This document shows, piece after piece, positions 27,190 through 36,260 of a stretch of DNA of 64,000 bases. This DNA is from Alphaproteobacteria bacterium (GTDB lineage Bacteria > Pseudomonadota > Alphaproteobacteria > Micropepsales > Micropepsaceae), in assembly GCA_017307355.1 (NCBI GenBank), contig JAFKFG010000007.1:62001-126000 (forward strand), read 5' to 3'. The notes beneath the pieces are model-generated. The model saw only the letters and a program-made list of their open reading frames with translations, was not told the DNA's origin and made no database searches. Position 1 is the stretch's first letter; the number at the start of each line of letters is the position of its first letter. Position numbers and translations under genes: made by a program.

Positions 27190-27939
27190 GTGACGACAAA
27201 ATTGCGGTCTATGAGCAAGGATGAAACCAAACCACACATCCTCCTGGTCGAGGATGCGCGCGATATTCGCGAGCCCTTGGCGCGGTATCTGCGCGAGCAT
27301 GGCTATCGCGCCACCACCGCGCCGGACTCGGCGGCGGCCCGCAAGGTCCTGAAAGGCGCCGCGATCGACCTTCTGGTGCTCGACATCATGATGCCCGGCG
27401 AGGATGGCCTCAGCCTGTGCCGCTCCATCCGCGAGACGTCCCAAATTCCCGTGATCCTTCTCACCGCGCGCGGCGAGGAAGTGGACCGCATCATCGGGCT
27501 GGAGATGGGCGCCGACGATTACATCGCCAAGCCCTTCTCGCCCCGCGAATTGATCGCCCGCGTCACCGCCGTCCTGCGGCGCACCCAGGCGCTGCCGCCC
27601 CGCCAGAAACCGCCCGGCGCCGAACGCATCCGCTTCGGCGAATGGACCTTGGACACCGGCCAGCGCGAATTGATCGGCCCAGATGGGATGGCGTTGCCGC
27701 TGTCCTCCGGGGAATTCCGTTTGCTGACGGCGCTTCTGGAGCGTCCCAAGATCGCGCTTACCCGCAATCAGCTGCTTGACCTCACCAAGGGCCGGGATGC
27801 CGATCTGTTCGACCGCTCGATCGATAACCATGTCAGCCGGCTGCGCAAGAAAATCGAACCGGACCCCAAAAATCCGCGCTACATTAAGACGGTTTGGGGA
27901 GGCGGCTACATTTTCGCGATGGAGCCGGAAGCGGCGTGA
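27190..27939 (+). CDS. OmpR/PhoB-family response regulator
   Basis: 249 residues. The receiver domain (about 15-130) has acidic residues LVEDARD, phosphoacceptor D65 in LVLDIMMPGEDGLSL, the conserved threonine in ILLTARGE and the lysine in DDYIAKPFSPREL. The winged-helix DNA-binding domain (about 148-245) has LSSGEFRLLTALLERP, SIDNHVSRLRKKIEPDPKNPRYIKTVWGGGYIF. The GTG at 27190 has GAGGA upstream. It overlaps the kinase gene by GTGA and probably controls genes for the neighbouring molybdenum or an envelope function; the target is unknown. Confidence 0.95.
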   Translation: MTTKLRSMSKDETKPHILLVEDARDIREPLARYLREHGYRATTAPDSAAARKVLKGAAIDLLVLDIMMPGEDGLSLCRSIRETSQIPVILLTARGEEVDRIIGLEMGADDYIAKPFSPRELIARVTAVLRRTQALPPRQKPPGAERIRFGEWTLDTGQRELIGPDGMALPLSSGEFRLLTALLERPKIALTRNQLLDLTKGRDADLFDRSIDNHVSRLRKKIEPDPKNPRYIKTVWGGGYIFAMEPEAA

Positions 27940-29309
27940 GCGCAAAAATGAAGATCTGGCCCCGGACCCTGGCGGTGCAGATGATCGCGGTGACAGCCGC
28001 CGCGGTGGTTATTTCCAACTTCGCCGTCGCCTGGTGGTTCGAGCTGGGCAACGAACGCCAGAAGGAAACCGCGCTCAACGAACGGGTGCTGGACCGGGCC
28101 GCCGCCGTTGCCGCCACCCTGATCGCCATTCCGCCCGACGCACGCGGCGCGGTGATGCGCTCGATGAATTCCCCGCATCTGTGGCAGTTCGCGGAGCTGC
28201 GTCCCGGCGACGAGATCACCCGCCCAATGAGCGAGGAAGGCGACCGCCTGGCGCAGCGGCTCTCGGCCTCTCTGCCGCCCCAGGCCCGGGTCGGCCGCGC
28301 CACCGTGCTGGTGCATGAGCAGCTGAGCGACATTCCCCAATATCTGCTTCCCGCCCATACCGACGACAATAACGACGCCATGCGGCTGGTGATCCCGCTC
28401 GACGCCAAGAATTCGATCTCGATGGTGTTCCTGCGCTCCAAGCCTGCCTGGCCGGTCGAGATGCTGGTGGCGGCGACGGTCGCCACGCTTGTCACCTCCG
28501 CCGGGGCGGCCCTGGTGGCCCGGCGCGTGGTGCGCCCGCTGTCCGAATTGACCGCCGCCGCCTCGCGTGTGGCCGGGGGCGGATCCGCCCCGCATGTCGA
28601 TGAAAAAGGGCCCGACGATGTGCGCAATGCGGCGGTCGCCTTCAACCAGATGACGGAGAAAGTCACCCGCACCCTGGAAAGCCAGCGTCATCTGCTTTCG
28701 GCGGTGGGTCACGACCTGCGCACGCCGATCACCGCGATGCGCATCAATCTGGAATTCGTGGAAGACGAAGATCTGCGCGAGGGTTTGCAGCAGAATCTGG
28801 ACGAATTGCAGGATCTCACCGAACAGGTCTTGTCGGCGGCGCGCGGCACCGGCGGCGAAGGCAAGCGCAACGTCGATCTGTCGGCCCTGGTGGAAAGCCT
28901 TTGCGCCGATCTCGACGATCTGGGCGAGCCGGTCACCTGGCAGAACCACGATCCCGCGCCCGTCAGCTGCCGCCCCAACGAGATTCGCCGCGCCGTTCGC
29001 AACCTGGTGGAAAATGCTGTCGCCTACGGCAACAAGGCCGACGTCCAGATCACCAACAACAGCGACGGTTACGACATCGTGGTCGAGGATGACGGGCCGG
29101 GTATCCCGGAAGACGAACATACCAGGGTGTTCGAGCCCTTCGTGCGGCTGGAAAGCTCGCGCAACGCGGCCACGGGCGGGACGGGCCTGGGCCTCACCCT
29201 GGCCAAGGCCATAGCCGAAGGTCATGGCGGCGCCATCGTGCTGGAAAACCGCCGCCAGGGCGGCCTCAGGGCGCGCATGCATCTGCCGCGGATGGCGGTG
29301 CAGGCCTAG
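27936..29309 (+). CDS. EnvZ-type membrane sensor histidine kinase
   Basis: 457 residues, partner of the preceding regulator. An N-terminal helix (LAVQMIAVTAAAVVISNFAVAWWF), a periplasmic sensor region (about 35-165), a second helix (MLVAATVATLVTSAGAALVA), a HAMP domain (RRVVRPLSELTAAASRVAGG), HisKA with H259 in SAVGHDLRTPITAM, and HATPase boxes NLVENAVAYG, DDGPGIP and GGTGLGLTLAKAIAEGHGG. The GTG at 27936 overlaps the regulator stop; an ATG four codons later is an alternative. Signal sensed is unknown. Confidence 0.95.
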   Translation: MSAKMKIWPRTLAVQMIAVTAAAVVISNFAVAWWFELGNERQKETALNERVLDRAAAVAATLIAIPPDARGAVMRSMNSPHLWQFAELRPGDEITRPMSEEGDRLAQRLSASLPPQARVGRATVLVHEQLSDIPQYLLPAHTDDNNDAMRLVIPLDAKNSISMVFLRSKPAWPVEMLVAATVATLVTSAGAALVARRVVRPLSELTAAASRVAGGGSAPHVDEKGPDDVRNAAVAFNQMTEKVTRTLESQRHLLSAVGHDLRTPITAMRINLEFVEDEDLREGLQQNLDELQDLTEQVLSAARGTGGEGKRNVDLSALVESLCADLDDLGEPVTWQNHDPAPVSCRPNEIRRAVRNLVENAVAYGNKADVQITNNSDGYDIVVEDDGPGIPEDEHTRVFEPFVRLESSRNAATGGTGLGLTLAKAIAEGHGGAIVLENRRQGGLRARMHLPRMAVQA

Positions 29310-29327
29310 ACCTTTTAGACTGTCGCC

Positions 29328-30968
29328 ATGCAATTCGGACGCTTTCCCGTTGCCGGCGCTATCGGCGCAATCCTGGCCCATGGCGTGCGCCAGGGAGAAT
29401 TGTCTTTCCGCAAGGGGCGCGTCCTTTCCGCGGACGATATTCAGGCCCTGACGGATGCGGGGATTTCGGACGTCACCATTGCCTGGACCGAGCCGGGCGA
29501 TGTGCCCGAGGACAGGGCCGCGGCCCGTGTCGCGGCGGCAGCCGCTGCCCAGGATGGCTCGGTGCGGATCGGGGCAGCGTTCACGGGGCGCGTCAATCTC
29601 TATGCTCAGACGGCAGGATTGGTGCTGGTCGACGCGGCGGCCATTTCAGCGGCGAACGCCCAGGACGAAGCCATCACGCTGGCCACCTTGCAGCCTTTCG
29701 CCAAAGTGGCGGCGGGGCAAATGCTGGCCACCATCAAGATCATCCCGTTCGCGGCGCGCGAAGCCAGCATCGCATCCGTCGAAGCGCTGCTGGCGGCATC
29801 GGCCGCCATCCGGGTGGCGCCGTTCCAGGCGCGGCAGGTGGCACTGATCTCCACCCGCCTGCCCGGGATGAAACCGGCGCTCCTGGACAAAAATCGCGAG
29901 GCGCTGGATGCCCGGCTGAAGCCCCTGGGATCGGCTGTCACCTTCGAACGCCGGGTTCCCCATGACATCGGCGCGGTTTCGGAGGCGATCGGCATGGCCG
30001 CCGAATCCGGCGCCGACCTCATCCTGCTGTTCGGGGCCAGCGCCATCGCCGACCGGCGCGATGTCCTGCCGGCCGCGCTGGAGCGCGCCGGCGGCCGGAT
30101 CGCGGTTCTGGGCATGCCGGTCGATCCCGGCAATCTGCTGATGAGCGGATCGCTGGGCAACCACCCGGTGATCGGGCTGCCCGGCTGCGCCCGCTCGCCC
30201 CGGCTGAACGGCTTCGATTTCGTGCTGTGGCGGGCCCTGGCGGGCCTGCCCATCGGCCGGGCCGAGATCGCGGCCTTGGGTGTGGGGGGGCTGTTGGCAG
30301 ACAGTCCCGTCCGCCCGCATCCGCGCGAGGCGCCGCCCCTGACGCCACCCCGGTTGCCGCGCATCGGTGCCATCGTGCTGGCGGCCGGGCACTCGTCCCG
30401 GATGCGGGCCGCGGGAGAAAGCGTCAACAAGCTGCTTCAGCCCCTGGCCGGGCAACCGATGGTCCGGTATGCGGTTGAAGCGGCGCTGAGGAGCGCCGCC
30501 TCCGATGTTGTTGTTGTCATTGGCAACGAAGGACAGCGCGTTCGGGCCGCCCTGGACGGGTTGCCGGTGATATTTTTGGAAAATACAGACTATTCAAGTG
30601 GTTTGAGTACATCTCTCATCTCGGGTCTCAATGCATTTCCCGCCGATTGCGACGGAACACTGGTTCTTCTGGGCGACATGCCGGCGATAGATGCCGGACT
30701 GCTCGACCGGATGATTGCCGCCTTCGATCCCGGCGAGGACCGCGCCATCATCGTGCCGGTCCATAACGGCAAGCGCGGCAACCCGGTCCTGTGGGCCCGG
30801 CGCTTCTTCGACGAGATGCGGACCCTGACCGGTGATGCGGGGGCCCGCGCCCTGCTCGCGCCCTATGCCGGGCTGGTTTGCGAGATCGAGGCCGGGTCGG
30901 ATGCCCCTTTGACGGACATCGACACGGAACAGGCCCTGTCCGCGTTCCGGGAGCGCAGCCATCCATGA
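29328..30968 (+). CDS. molybdopterin-binding (MoeA-like) / MobA-MocA nucleotidyltransferase fusion
   Basis: 546 residues. The N-terminal part (1-335) is a MoCF-biosynthesis domain: GAIGAILAHGVRQGELSFRKGRVLSADDI, SGADLILLFGASAIADRRDVLPAAL, MPVDPGNLLMSGSLGNHPVIGLPGCARSPRLNGFD. The C-terminal part (about 350-540) is an NTP transferase with IVLAAGHSSRM, NKLLQPLAGQPMVRYA, LVLLGDMPAI and GKRGNPVLW. The architecture matches the family named molybdopterin-binding/glycosyltransferase family 2 protein and would attach CMP or GMP to molybdopterin. It overlaps the scaffold gene by ATGA. Confidence 0.9.
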   Translation: MQFGRFPVAGAIGAILAHGVRQGELSFRKGRVLSADDIQALTDAGISDVTIAWTEPGDVPEDRAAARVAAAAAAQDGSVRIGAAFTGRVNLYAQTAGLVLVDAAAISAANAQDEAITLATLQPFAKVAAGQMLATIKIIPFAAREASIASVEALLAASAAIRVAPFQARQVALISTRLPGMKPALLDKNREALDARLKPLGSAVTFERRVPHDIGAVSEAIGMAAESGADLILLFGASAIADRRDVLPAALERAGGRIAVLGMPVDPGNLLMSGSLGNHPVIGLPGCARSPRLNGFDFVLWRALAGLPIGRAEIAALGVGGLLADSPVRPHPREAPPLTPPRLPRIGAIVLAAGHSSRMRAAGESVNKLLQPLAGQPMVRYAVEAALRSAASDVVVVIGNEGQRVRAALDGLPVIFLENTDYSSGLSTSLISGLNAFPADCDGTLVLLGDMPAIDAGLLDRMIAAFDPGEDRAIIVPVHNGKRGNPVLWARRFFDEMRTLTGDAGARALLAPYAGLVCEIEAGSDAPLTDIDTEQALSAFRERSHP

Positions 30969-31396
30969 GCGATCCTCTGTACCGCAAGGATCTGTTGCGG
31001 CTGGCCGCGGACGCGGCCGGCGCCGGACGCCTGGCCCATCCGGATGCCAGCGCCACGGCCCACAATCCGGCCTGCGGCGACCGGGTTACGATGGACGTCA
31101 GGGTCGAGGATGGCCGCATCACCGAACTGGCGCACCATACCCAGGCCTGCGTATTAGCCCAGGCGTCGGCCGCGATCCTGGGCGCCCAGGCTCCGGGACT
31201 TCGGCCGGCGGATATTCAGGCGCTGGCCGACAGGGTCGCCGCCATGCTGCAAGGCGGCCCGGCGCCTGCCCCGCCATTTTCCGCGTTCAGCGTTTTCGAC
31301 GGGGTGGCCGGGCATAAAGGCCGGCATGTCTGCGTGATGCTGCCGTTCAAGGCGGTGCTGGAGGCTCTTTCAGAGACAGCCAAACCAGGCGCTTAA
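30965..31396 (+). CDS. IscU/SufU-like iron-sulfur cluster scaffold protein
   Basis: 143 residues. Three ligand-type cysteines are at C37 (NPACGD, with D39), C62 (HHTQACVLAQASA) and C123 (HVCVMLPFKAVLEAL), the pattern of IscU/NifU/SufU scaffolds. Such proteins assemble [2Fe-2S] or [4Fe-4S] clusters before transfer. Overlap with the molybdenum gene suggests it supplies clusters to a molybdo-hydroxylase, whose small subunit carries two [2Fe-2S] centres (inference). The stop region overlaps the convergent GH13 gene by 27 bases. Confidence 0.85.
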   Translation: MSDPLYRKDLLRLAADAAGAGRLAHPDASATAHNPACGDRVTMDVRVEDGRITELAHHTQACVLAQASAAILGAQAPGLRPADIQALADRVAAMLQGGPAPAPPFSAFSVFDGVAGHKGRHVCVMLPFKAVLEALSETAKPGA

Positions 31397-32935
31397 AGGC
31401 CCCAAGGTCAGCCGGTCGCCGACGCGCCGCGCCTCCCCGGTCCCCAAATCCAATGCGGCCGCCTCCGCCGGCATAGCCCAGTCCATCGCCGTCCGGCCCA
31501 GATTGAAAACACAGAGCGTTCCTCCGCGCCGGAACGCGATCAAAGGCAGTGGCGCGTCCAGCAGCACCAGATCCGCGTCGATGAGATCGGCATGCTCCTT
31601 CCTGGCTTTCAGCATCGTGCGGGCGAACGCGAGTGTCGAAGCCGGATCGCGATCCTGCAGGGTCACGGCCAGGGCCGCGTGAGCCGGCCCCAAAGGCAGC
31701 CAGGGCGTGCCGGTGGTAAAACCGAGATGGGGCTTGGCGTCGTCCCAGGGCATCGGCGTGCGGCACCCGTCGCGCCCTTTGAACAAGGGATAATAAAGAT
31801 CGCCGACCGGATCGCGCAGCTGATGCCGGGTGAGATCGACGTCGGCCAGGCCCAATTCCTCGCCCTGGTATAACAGGATCGTTCCGCGCAGCGCGAACAA
31901 CAGCGCCAGCATCACTTTTTCGGAGCCTGGACCGAAGCGGGTGGCGGTACGGGCCACATCGTGATTGGAAAAGGCGATGGCGGGCCAATGGCCGGGATGG
32001 TTCGCCAAGGTTTCCAGATGCGCCCGGATCGCGGCCGCATCGCGGGCCAGGAGCAGCGCGAAATTATAGCCGGCATGCAGCCCCTTGTCGGGCGGCAGAT
32101 AACAGCCGGAACGCTCGAACTCTTCCGAAAATTCGCCGAAGACGAAACGGTCGTCGAATGCTTCGACCCGGCGGCGGATCACGTCCAGCACCGCGCGGTT
32201 CTCCACCAGATTGGAGTCGTTGATATGCCGCTGCATATTCGCGGCGGCGGCCCATTCGACAAGTCCCCGCTCGCTCGCGGGAATGGCCGGATTATCCTTC
32301 AACCCGAAGCAATGCAGAAACGCATTGGCGACATCCAGGCGAAAGCCATCGACACCCCGCGCCAGCCACAATTCCAGCACATGCAGCGCGGCCTCGCGCG
32401 CGCCCGTATCGAGCCAGTTGAGCTTGGGCTGCTGGCGGAGGAATTTGTGATGGTAATATTGCCGCCGCGCCGGTTGATAGGCCCAAGCCGGACCGCCGAA
32501 CACCGACAGCCAGTTGTTCGGCACCGTGCCGTCATCCTTGGGATCGGCCCACACATACCAGCCGCGCCTGGCAGGATCGCCGTCGCGGCTGGCGGCGAAC
32601 CAGGGATGCTCGTCGGAGGTGTGCGCCAACACTTCGTCCAGGACGATCTTCAGGCCCCGCGCATGCGCGGCATCCGTCAATGTCCGGAAATCTTCCAGCG
32701 TGCCGTAATCCGGATGCACGCCTTCATAATCGGAAACGTCATAGCCCCAGTCGCGATTGGGCGATGGGTGGACCGGCGACAGCCACAGCGCATCCACGCC
32801 CAGCGCCGCGATATAATCGAGCTTGGAAATCAGCCCGGCGAAATCGCCCTGCCCGTCGCCATTGCTATCGCAAAAGCTGCGGACATAGACCTGATAAACG
32901 ACCGCGCCGCGCCACCATGGCGAAGCGGTCGTCAC
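31370..32935 (-). CDS. GH13 alpha-glucosidase/alpha-amylase family enzyme
   Basis: 521 residues. TIM-barrel domain with WWRGAVVYQVYVRSF, DYIAALGVDALWLSPVHPSPNRDWGYDVSDY, nucleophile aspartate in GFRLDVANAF, acid glutamate in FVFGEFSEEF and SNHDVARTATRFG. The C-terminal beta-sandwich is typical of oligo-1,6-glucosidase/alpha-glucosidases. The lack of a signal peptide suggests cytoplasmic action on maltooligosaccharides or trehalose-like substrates. GTG start one base after the ClpP paralog stop. It is the last gene of a DUF3617-sir2-clpP-GH13 run. Confidence 0.92.
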   Translation of the reverse strand: MTTASPWWRGAVVYQVYVRSFCDSNGDGQGDFAGLISKLDYIAALGVDALWLSPVHPSPNRDWGYDVSDYEGVHPDYGTLEDFRTLTDAAHARGLKIVLDEVLAHTSDEHPWFAASRDGDPARRGWYVWADPKDDGTVPNNWLSVFGGPAWAYQPARRQYYHHKFLRQQPKLNWLDTGAREAALHVLELWLARGVDGFRLDVANAFLHCFGLKDNPAIPASERGLVEWAAAANMQRHINDSNLVENRAVLDVIRRRVEAFDDRFVFGEFSEEFERSGCYLPPDKGLHAGYNFALLLARDAAAIRAHLETLANHPGHWPAIAFSNHDVARTATRFGPGSEKVMLALLFALRGTILLYQGEELGLADVDLTRHQLRDPVGDLYYPLFKGRDGCRTPMPWDDAKPHLGFTTGTPWLPLGPAHAALAVTLQDRDPASTLAFARTMLKARKEHADLIDADLVLLDAPLPLIAFRRGGTLCVFNLGRTAMDWAMPAEAAALDLGTGEARRVGDRLTLGPLSAWFGCL

Positions 32936-32936
32936 A

Positions 32937-33557
32937 TCAGATTTCGCTGGCGCTGGTGATGATCTTGTTCACCAGGCCGTATTTCTGGGCCTCTTCGGCG
33001 CCCATCCAGAAATTGCGCTCGGTATCGGCCACCACCTTTTCGTAAGGCTGTCCGGTCTCGACCGCGATCTCCTTGATCAGGCGCGCGCGCATCTTGAGGA
33101 TTTCCTCGGCCTCGATGGTGATGTCGGAGGCCTGGCCCCGGACACCGCCCAGGGGCTGATGCAGCAGGAATCGAGTGAACGGCAGGCAGTAACGATTCTC
33201 GCGCTTGGCGCCCAGATAGATATGCGCGCCCGCGCTGGCGACCCAGCCGGTGCCGATCATCTTCACCCGATTGCCGACAAAGCGGATCATGTCGTGGATG
33301 GTGTCGCCCGACTCGACATGGCCGCCCGGCGAATTGACGATGACGCGGATATCGCCTTCGCTCTCGGCATAGGCGAGCAGCTGGGCGCTGACCCGCTCGG
33401 CCATCTTCATGTCCACTTCGCCGAAGATCAGCACGGTACGGGACTTATAGAGCGCCTTGGCGATCTCGGAGGATTGCGGATCCGGCGCCTTGGCCTTCTC
33501 GTCGTCTTTTTCTTCAGGTTCTTCGTCGGCGCGGCGCAAGGTCAACTCCGGATACAA
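32937..33557 (-). CDS. clpP: ClpP-like ATP-dependent protease proteolytic subunit (paralog type)
   Basis: 206 residues. An unusual charged N-terminus (DEEPEEKDDEKAKAPDPQ) precedes a complete ClpP fold. Catalytic residues are S108 in GTGWVASAGAHIY, H133 in LLHQPLGG and D178 in VVADTERNFWM. GQASDITIEAEEILKMRARL and MGAEEAQKYGLVNKII follow. The active-site surround (GWVASAGA) differs from the classic QAASMGA and fits a second ClpP class common in alphaproteobacteria. The start is non-ATG (TTG at 33557; a second TTG six codons later has GGAG upstream) and so uncertain. It follows sir2 by 51 bases and precedes GH13 by one. Confidence 0.88.
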   Translation of the reverse strand: MYPELTLRRADEEPEEKDDEKAKAPDPQSSEIAKALYKSRTVLIFGEVDMKMAERVSAQLLAYAESEGDIRVIVNSPGGHVESGDTIHDMIRFVGNRVKMIGTGWVASAGAHIYLGAKRENRYCLPFTRFLLHQPLGGVRGQASDITIEAEEILKMRARLIKEIAVETGQPYEKVVADTERNFWMGAEEAQKYGLVNKIITSASEI

Positions 33558-33608
33558 GGGATCGGTCCAGTCTAGCGATGAAAGGACATATAGGAAGACA
33601 CAACCCGC

Positions 33609-34358
33609 TTATAAAGCCTGAACGGCCTCGGTCAAAGTTGGCCCGATTTCCCGGTGCAAAACCAAGTCCGCATAGGGGTCTTGCTCGGTTTCGTCCCGGT
33701 TGAGAATGACGAATCTGGCCCCCGCCCGCCTGGCCGCCAGCGGGAAAGCCGCCGCCGGATAGACCACCAGCGAGGAACCCGCCACCAGCATCAAGTCCGC
33801 CGCCAGGCTGGCTTTCTGGGCCCGTTCCATTTCGATTTCCGGCATGGCCTGGCCGAAGGAGATGGTGGCGGTCTTGATGATGCCGCCGCAAAGCCGGCAA
33901 TCCGGCGCATCGCCATGGCGGTCGAAATGGGTGCGAATGTCGCCGATCTCCACCCGCGTGTCGCAGGTGAGGCATTTGGCATAGCGCGTGCTGCCGTGAA
34001 TCTCGATCACCTGATTTTCAGGCACGCCAGCCGCCTGATGCAGGCTGTCGATATTCTGGGTGATGACGGAAGCGACGATGCCACGGCGCACCAGTTCGGC
34101 CACCGCCAGATGCCCGGCATTGGGCTTTACCGCGTTCCAGGTTTCTTCCATCTCGAACCGCCGCTCCCAGGAGATGCGGCGCGCGCCGGGATCGGCGATG
34201 TAATCCTGGAACTGCACCGGCATCATCTTGGTCCAGATGCCACCGGGCGAGCGGAAATCTGGAATGCCCGATTCCGTCGATATCCCGGCACCGGTGAAAA
34301 CCACTGCGCGGCGCGCGCCACGGAGCAAATCGGCAAGCTCGGCGATATCCGAATCCAC
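33609..34358 (-). CDS. Sir2-family NAD-dependent protein deacylase
   Basis: 249 residues. VFTGAGISTESGIPDFRSPGGIW (NAD binding), ITQNIDSLHQAAG, the catalytic histidine in IEIHGST, a four-cysteine zinc site CLTCDTR..CRLCGG, and SFGQAMP, MLVAGSSLVVYPAA. It deacetylates or deacylates lysines, producing nicotinamide and O-acyl-ADP-ribose. The GTG at 34358 with AGGA eight bases upstream is preferred to the longer frame, which overlaps the DUF3617 gene. In a run with DUF3617, ClpP paralog and GH13. Confidence 0.93.
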   Translation of the reverse strand: MDSDIAELADLLRGARRAVVFTGAGISTESGIPDFRSPGGIWTKMMPVQFQDYIADPGARRISWERRFEMEETWNAVKPNAGHLAVAELVRRGIVASVITQNIDSLHQAAGVPENQVIEIHGSTRYAKCLTCDTRVEIGDIRTHFDRHGDAPDCRLCGGIIKTATISFGQAMPEIEMERAQKASLAADLMLVAGSSLVVYPAAAFPLAARRAGARFVILNRDETEQDPYADLVLHREIGPTLTEAVQAL

Positions 34359-34381
34359 GCACAGTCCTTGCTCAGGCCATT

Positions 34382-34897
34382 CTATTTCTTGGGCACATAG
34401 GGCTTCACGGCGCCGCAATCGGCTTTGACCCAATCGCCCTTGAAAGTCGAGCTCGTTTCCATGGGACGATCATGGATCGTGCCCTTGAAATTGTACGAGC
34501 CGGCATAATGCTCCGCGCCGCTATAGGATATCTGCATGCGGCCGGTGCCCTTCATCTCGCCGTTGCAGACGGTTTCCGCCGACATGGAATTGGCGGTCTG
34601 GCTGAGGACATGGCTGGTGCAACCCATGTCGTTCTTTCCCACCGGCGGCAGCGCGTCGGAATCCACTTCCGCCTGGGTCATGCAGATCTGAGAGGCGACG
34701 GACTGCATCGAAGGCATCTTCATGCCCATTTCCTTCATCCGCGCCATCGCTTCGGGCGGAAGCTGGGCGTCGGACATTCCGCCGATGCTGGTGGTGACGG
34801 TCCATAGGCCGGCCTTGCCATGCCCCGCCAGCGCCGCGCCGGGCGCCAGCATTAGAGCCGCTGCAGACAATCCGATCAGAAACGCTTTCCCGTTCAT
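34382..34897 (-). CDS. secreted DUF3617-family protein
   Basis: 171 residues. Signal peptide (MNGKAFLIGLSAAALMLAPGAALA) followed by the DUF3617 pattern: GLWTVTTSIGGM, methionine-rich segment (MARMKEMGMKMPSMQ), QICMTQAEVDSD, CTSHVLSQTANSMSAETVCN and a C-terminal MKGTGRMQISY...GSYNFKGTI. Conserved cysteines probably form disulfides in the periplasm. Function unknown. ATG at 34897 (four codons into the longer frame) begins the signal peptide. First gene of the run leading to sir2. Confidence 0.9.
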   Translation of the reverse strand: MNGKAFLIGLSAAALMLAPGAALAGHGKAGLWTVTTSIGGMSDAQLPPEAMARMKEMGMKMPSMQSVASQICMTQAEVDSDALPPVGKNDMGCTSHVLSQTANSMSAETVCNGEMKGTGRMQISYSGAEHYAGSYNFKGTIHDRPMETSSTFKGDWVKADCGAVKPYVPKK

Positions 34898-34955
34898 GCA
34901 AGCCCCCATGAAACCTGGCGACGGAAATCTGGCATGCCGGCCGGAGCTTGGAAAG

Positions 34956-36260
34956 TTAGAACTGTCCGTGGAGGCGCAAGCCCAGAACCGAAACCGGTCC
35001 CCGGTCGGAATTATGGGCCGGGTTGGCGACGAATTGATAATCGGCGGTAAGGTCGACGCCGCTGATCAGGGCGAGGCTGTAATAAGCTTCCACCACATGC
35101 TCGCGCGCATAATGGGCAAGCCGCCCGTCCCCTACCAGAACGCCCAACCCTCCGGCCGCGAAATAGTGCTGCGCCGCCACCGAAATGCCCCCGCTCTCGA
35201 ATGCCAGGCCGACCGTGTCGCCTCCGCGGGCCCAGGAGGTGCCTTTGAGCGAGAGCCCCGCCGCGACGCTGTTGTCGATGTCGGTGAACTCGTCGGCTTC
35301 GCGGCTTCCATCGGTCAGTCCGGCGCGAAGGAAAACGCCCAAATCCTCGGTGATCCCCTGTTCCAGATTGCCGGCCACGCCGGGACGGAAACTCCCCCGG
35401 CGGACGCTTGCGGTATCGGGCAACAGGCCGTGCGCAAGGCCGAAAGCGACCGCGTCCTTATAGGCGCCGAAATTGCCCCGGCTGGCGAAACCGAGAATTT
35501 TGGCCTTGCCGCCTTGCGCGAATATCTGGAACCGGCGCTCTAACTCGGCGTCGAGTTGATATTGGCCGAAACCGCGCGTCAGTTCGGTGCCGTTGGGAAT
35601 GCGGGAGAGATTGAACAACCCGCCGCGCACGCTCCAGTCGCCGCTGTTCCATTCGAGCGCGGCCCCATAGCTGTAACCCCAGGCATCGGCGGCATAATCG
35701 AACGAACCCGTGTCGATCAGCGCCCAGTTGAGGAAATCATTGGCGGGATCGTGAGCATAGGAATTGGTGTCGAAGACATCGACGGCGCTGAATTTTCCTA
35801 TCGTGATGACAAGATTGTCATGCGTCCGGCTTGCGCCCAGCTGATTGGCCGCCGGTGCCAGTTCTTCCTCTTCCCCGCCCAGATCGAAACTCTGGCGGAC
35901 GAACAGCCGGTGCAGCCGGAAATAGGGTTCTGACTTGCCCACCTTGGAGCCCTGCCCGTTCGGGAAGGCGGCAATGCCCAATGTATTGGAGAGACCGAAG
36001 CCCTGGTCGATCTCGCCATTGGCCCAGGCCTCCCCGCCGTCCCAAAGCCGCGCGCCCAGATAGGCGGTGGCGTTGACCGTTTCATTACCCCGGCTGCCCG
36101 GGTCCAAGCTGTTGGTGCCGCGATAGGGCGAGCGGAAGGCCGGATGATATTGCACGATGACAGTCGACTGGCCGTGCAACGCCCAGTCCTCGGCCACCCT
36201 TTCGGTCGCCGCCGCGGGCACGATCCCGATGCTCAGGAACAGCAGAACGCAGACGCGCAT
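34956..36260 (-). CDS. OprB-like carbohydrate-selective outer membrane porin
   Basis: 434 residues. Signal peptide (MRVCVLLFLSIGIVPAAA), then a beta-barrel with alternating patterns and a C-terminal phenylalanine (GLRLHGQF) required for outer membrane insertion. WALHGQSTVIVQYHPAFRSPYRGTNSL, AWANGEIDQGFGLSNTLGIAAFPNGQ, YFRLHRLFVRQSFDLGG and ITIGKFSAVDVFDTNSYAHDP are OprB-type. OprB porins admit glucose and other sugars. ATG at 36260 starts the signal peptide; the longer frame adds 19 non-conserved residues. Confidence 0.9.
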   Translation of the reverse strand: MRVCVLLFLSIGIVPAAATERVAEDWALHGQSTVIVQYHPAFRSPYRGTNSLDPGSRGNETVNATAYLGARLWDGGEAWANGEIDQGFGLSNTLGIAAFPNGQGSKVGKSEPYFRLHRLFVRQSFDLGGEEEELAPAANQLGASRTHDNLVITIGKFSAVDVFDTNSYAHDPANDFLNWALIDTGSFDYAADAWGYSYGAALEWNSGDWSVRGGLFNLSRIPNGTELTRGFGQYQLDAELERRFQIFAQGGKAKILGFASRGNFGAYKDAVAFGLAHGLLPDTASVRRGSFRPGVAGNLEQGITEDLGVFLRAGLTDGSREADEFTDIDNSVAAGLSLKGTSWARGGDTVGLAFESGGISVAAQHYFAAGGLGVLVGDGRLAHYAREHVVEAYYSLALISGVDLTADYQFVANPAHNSDRGPVSVLGLRLHGQF

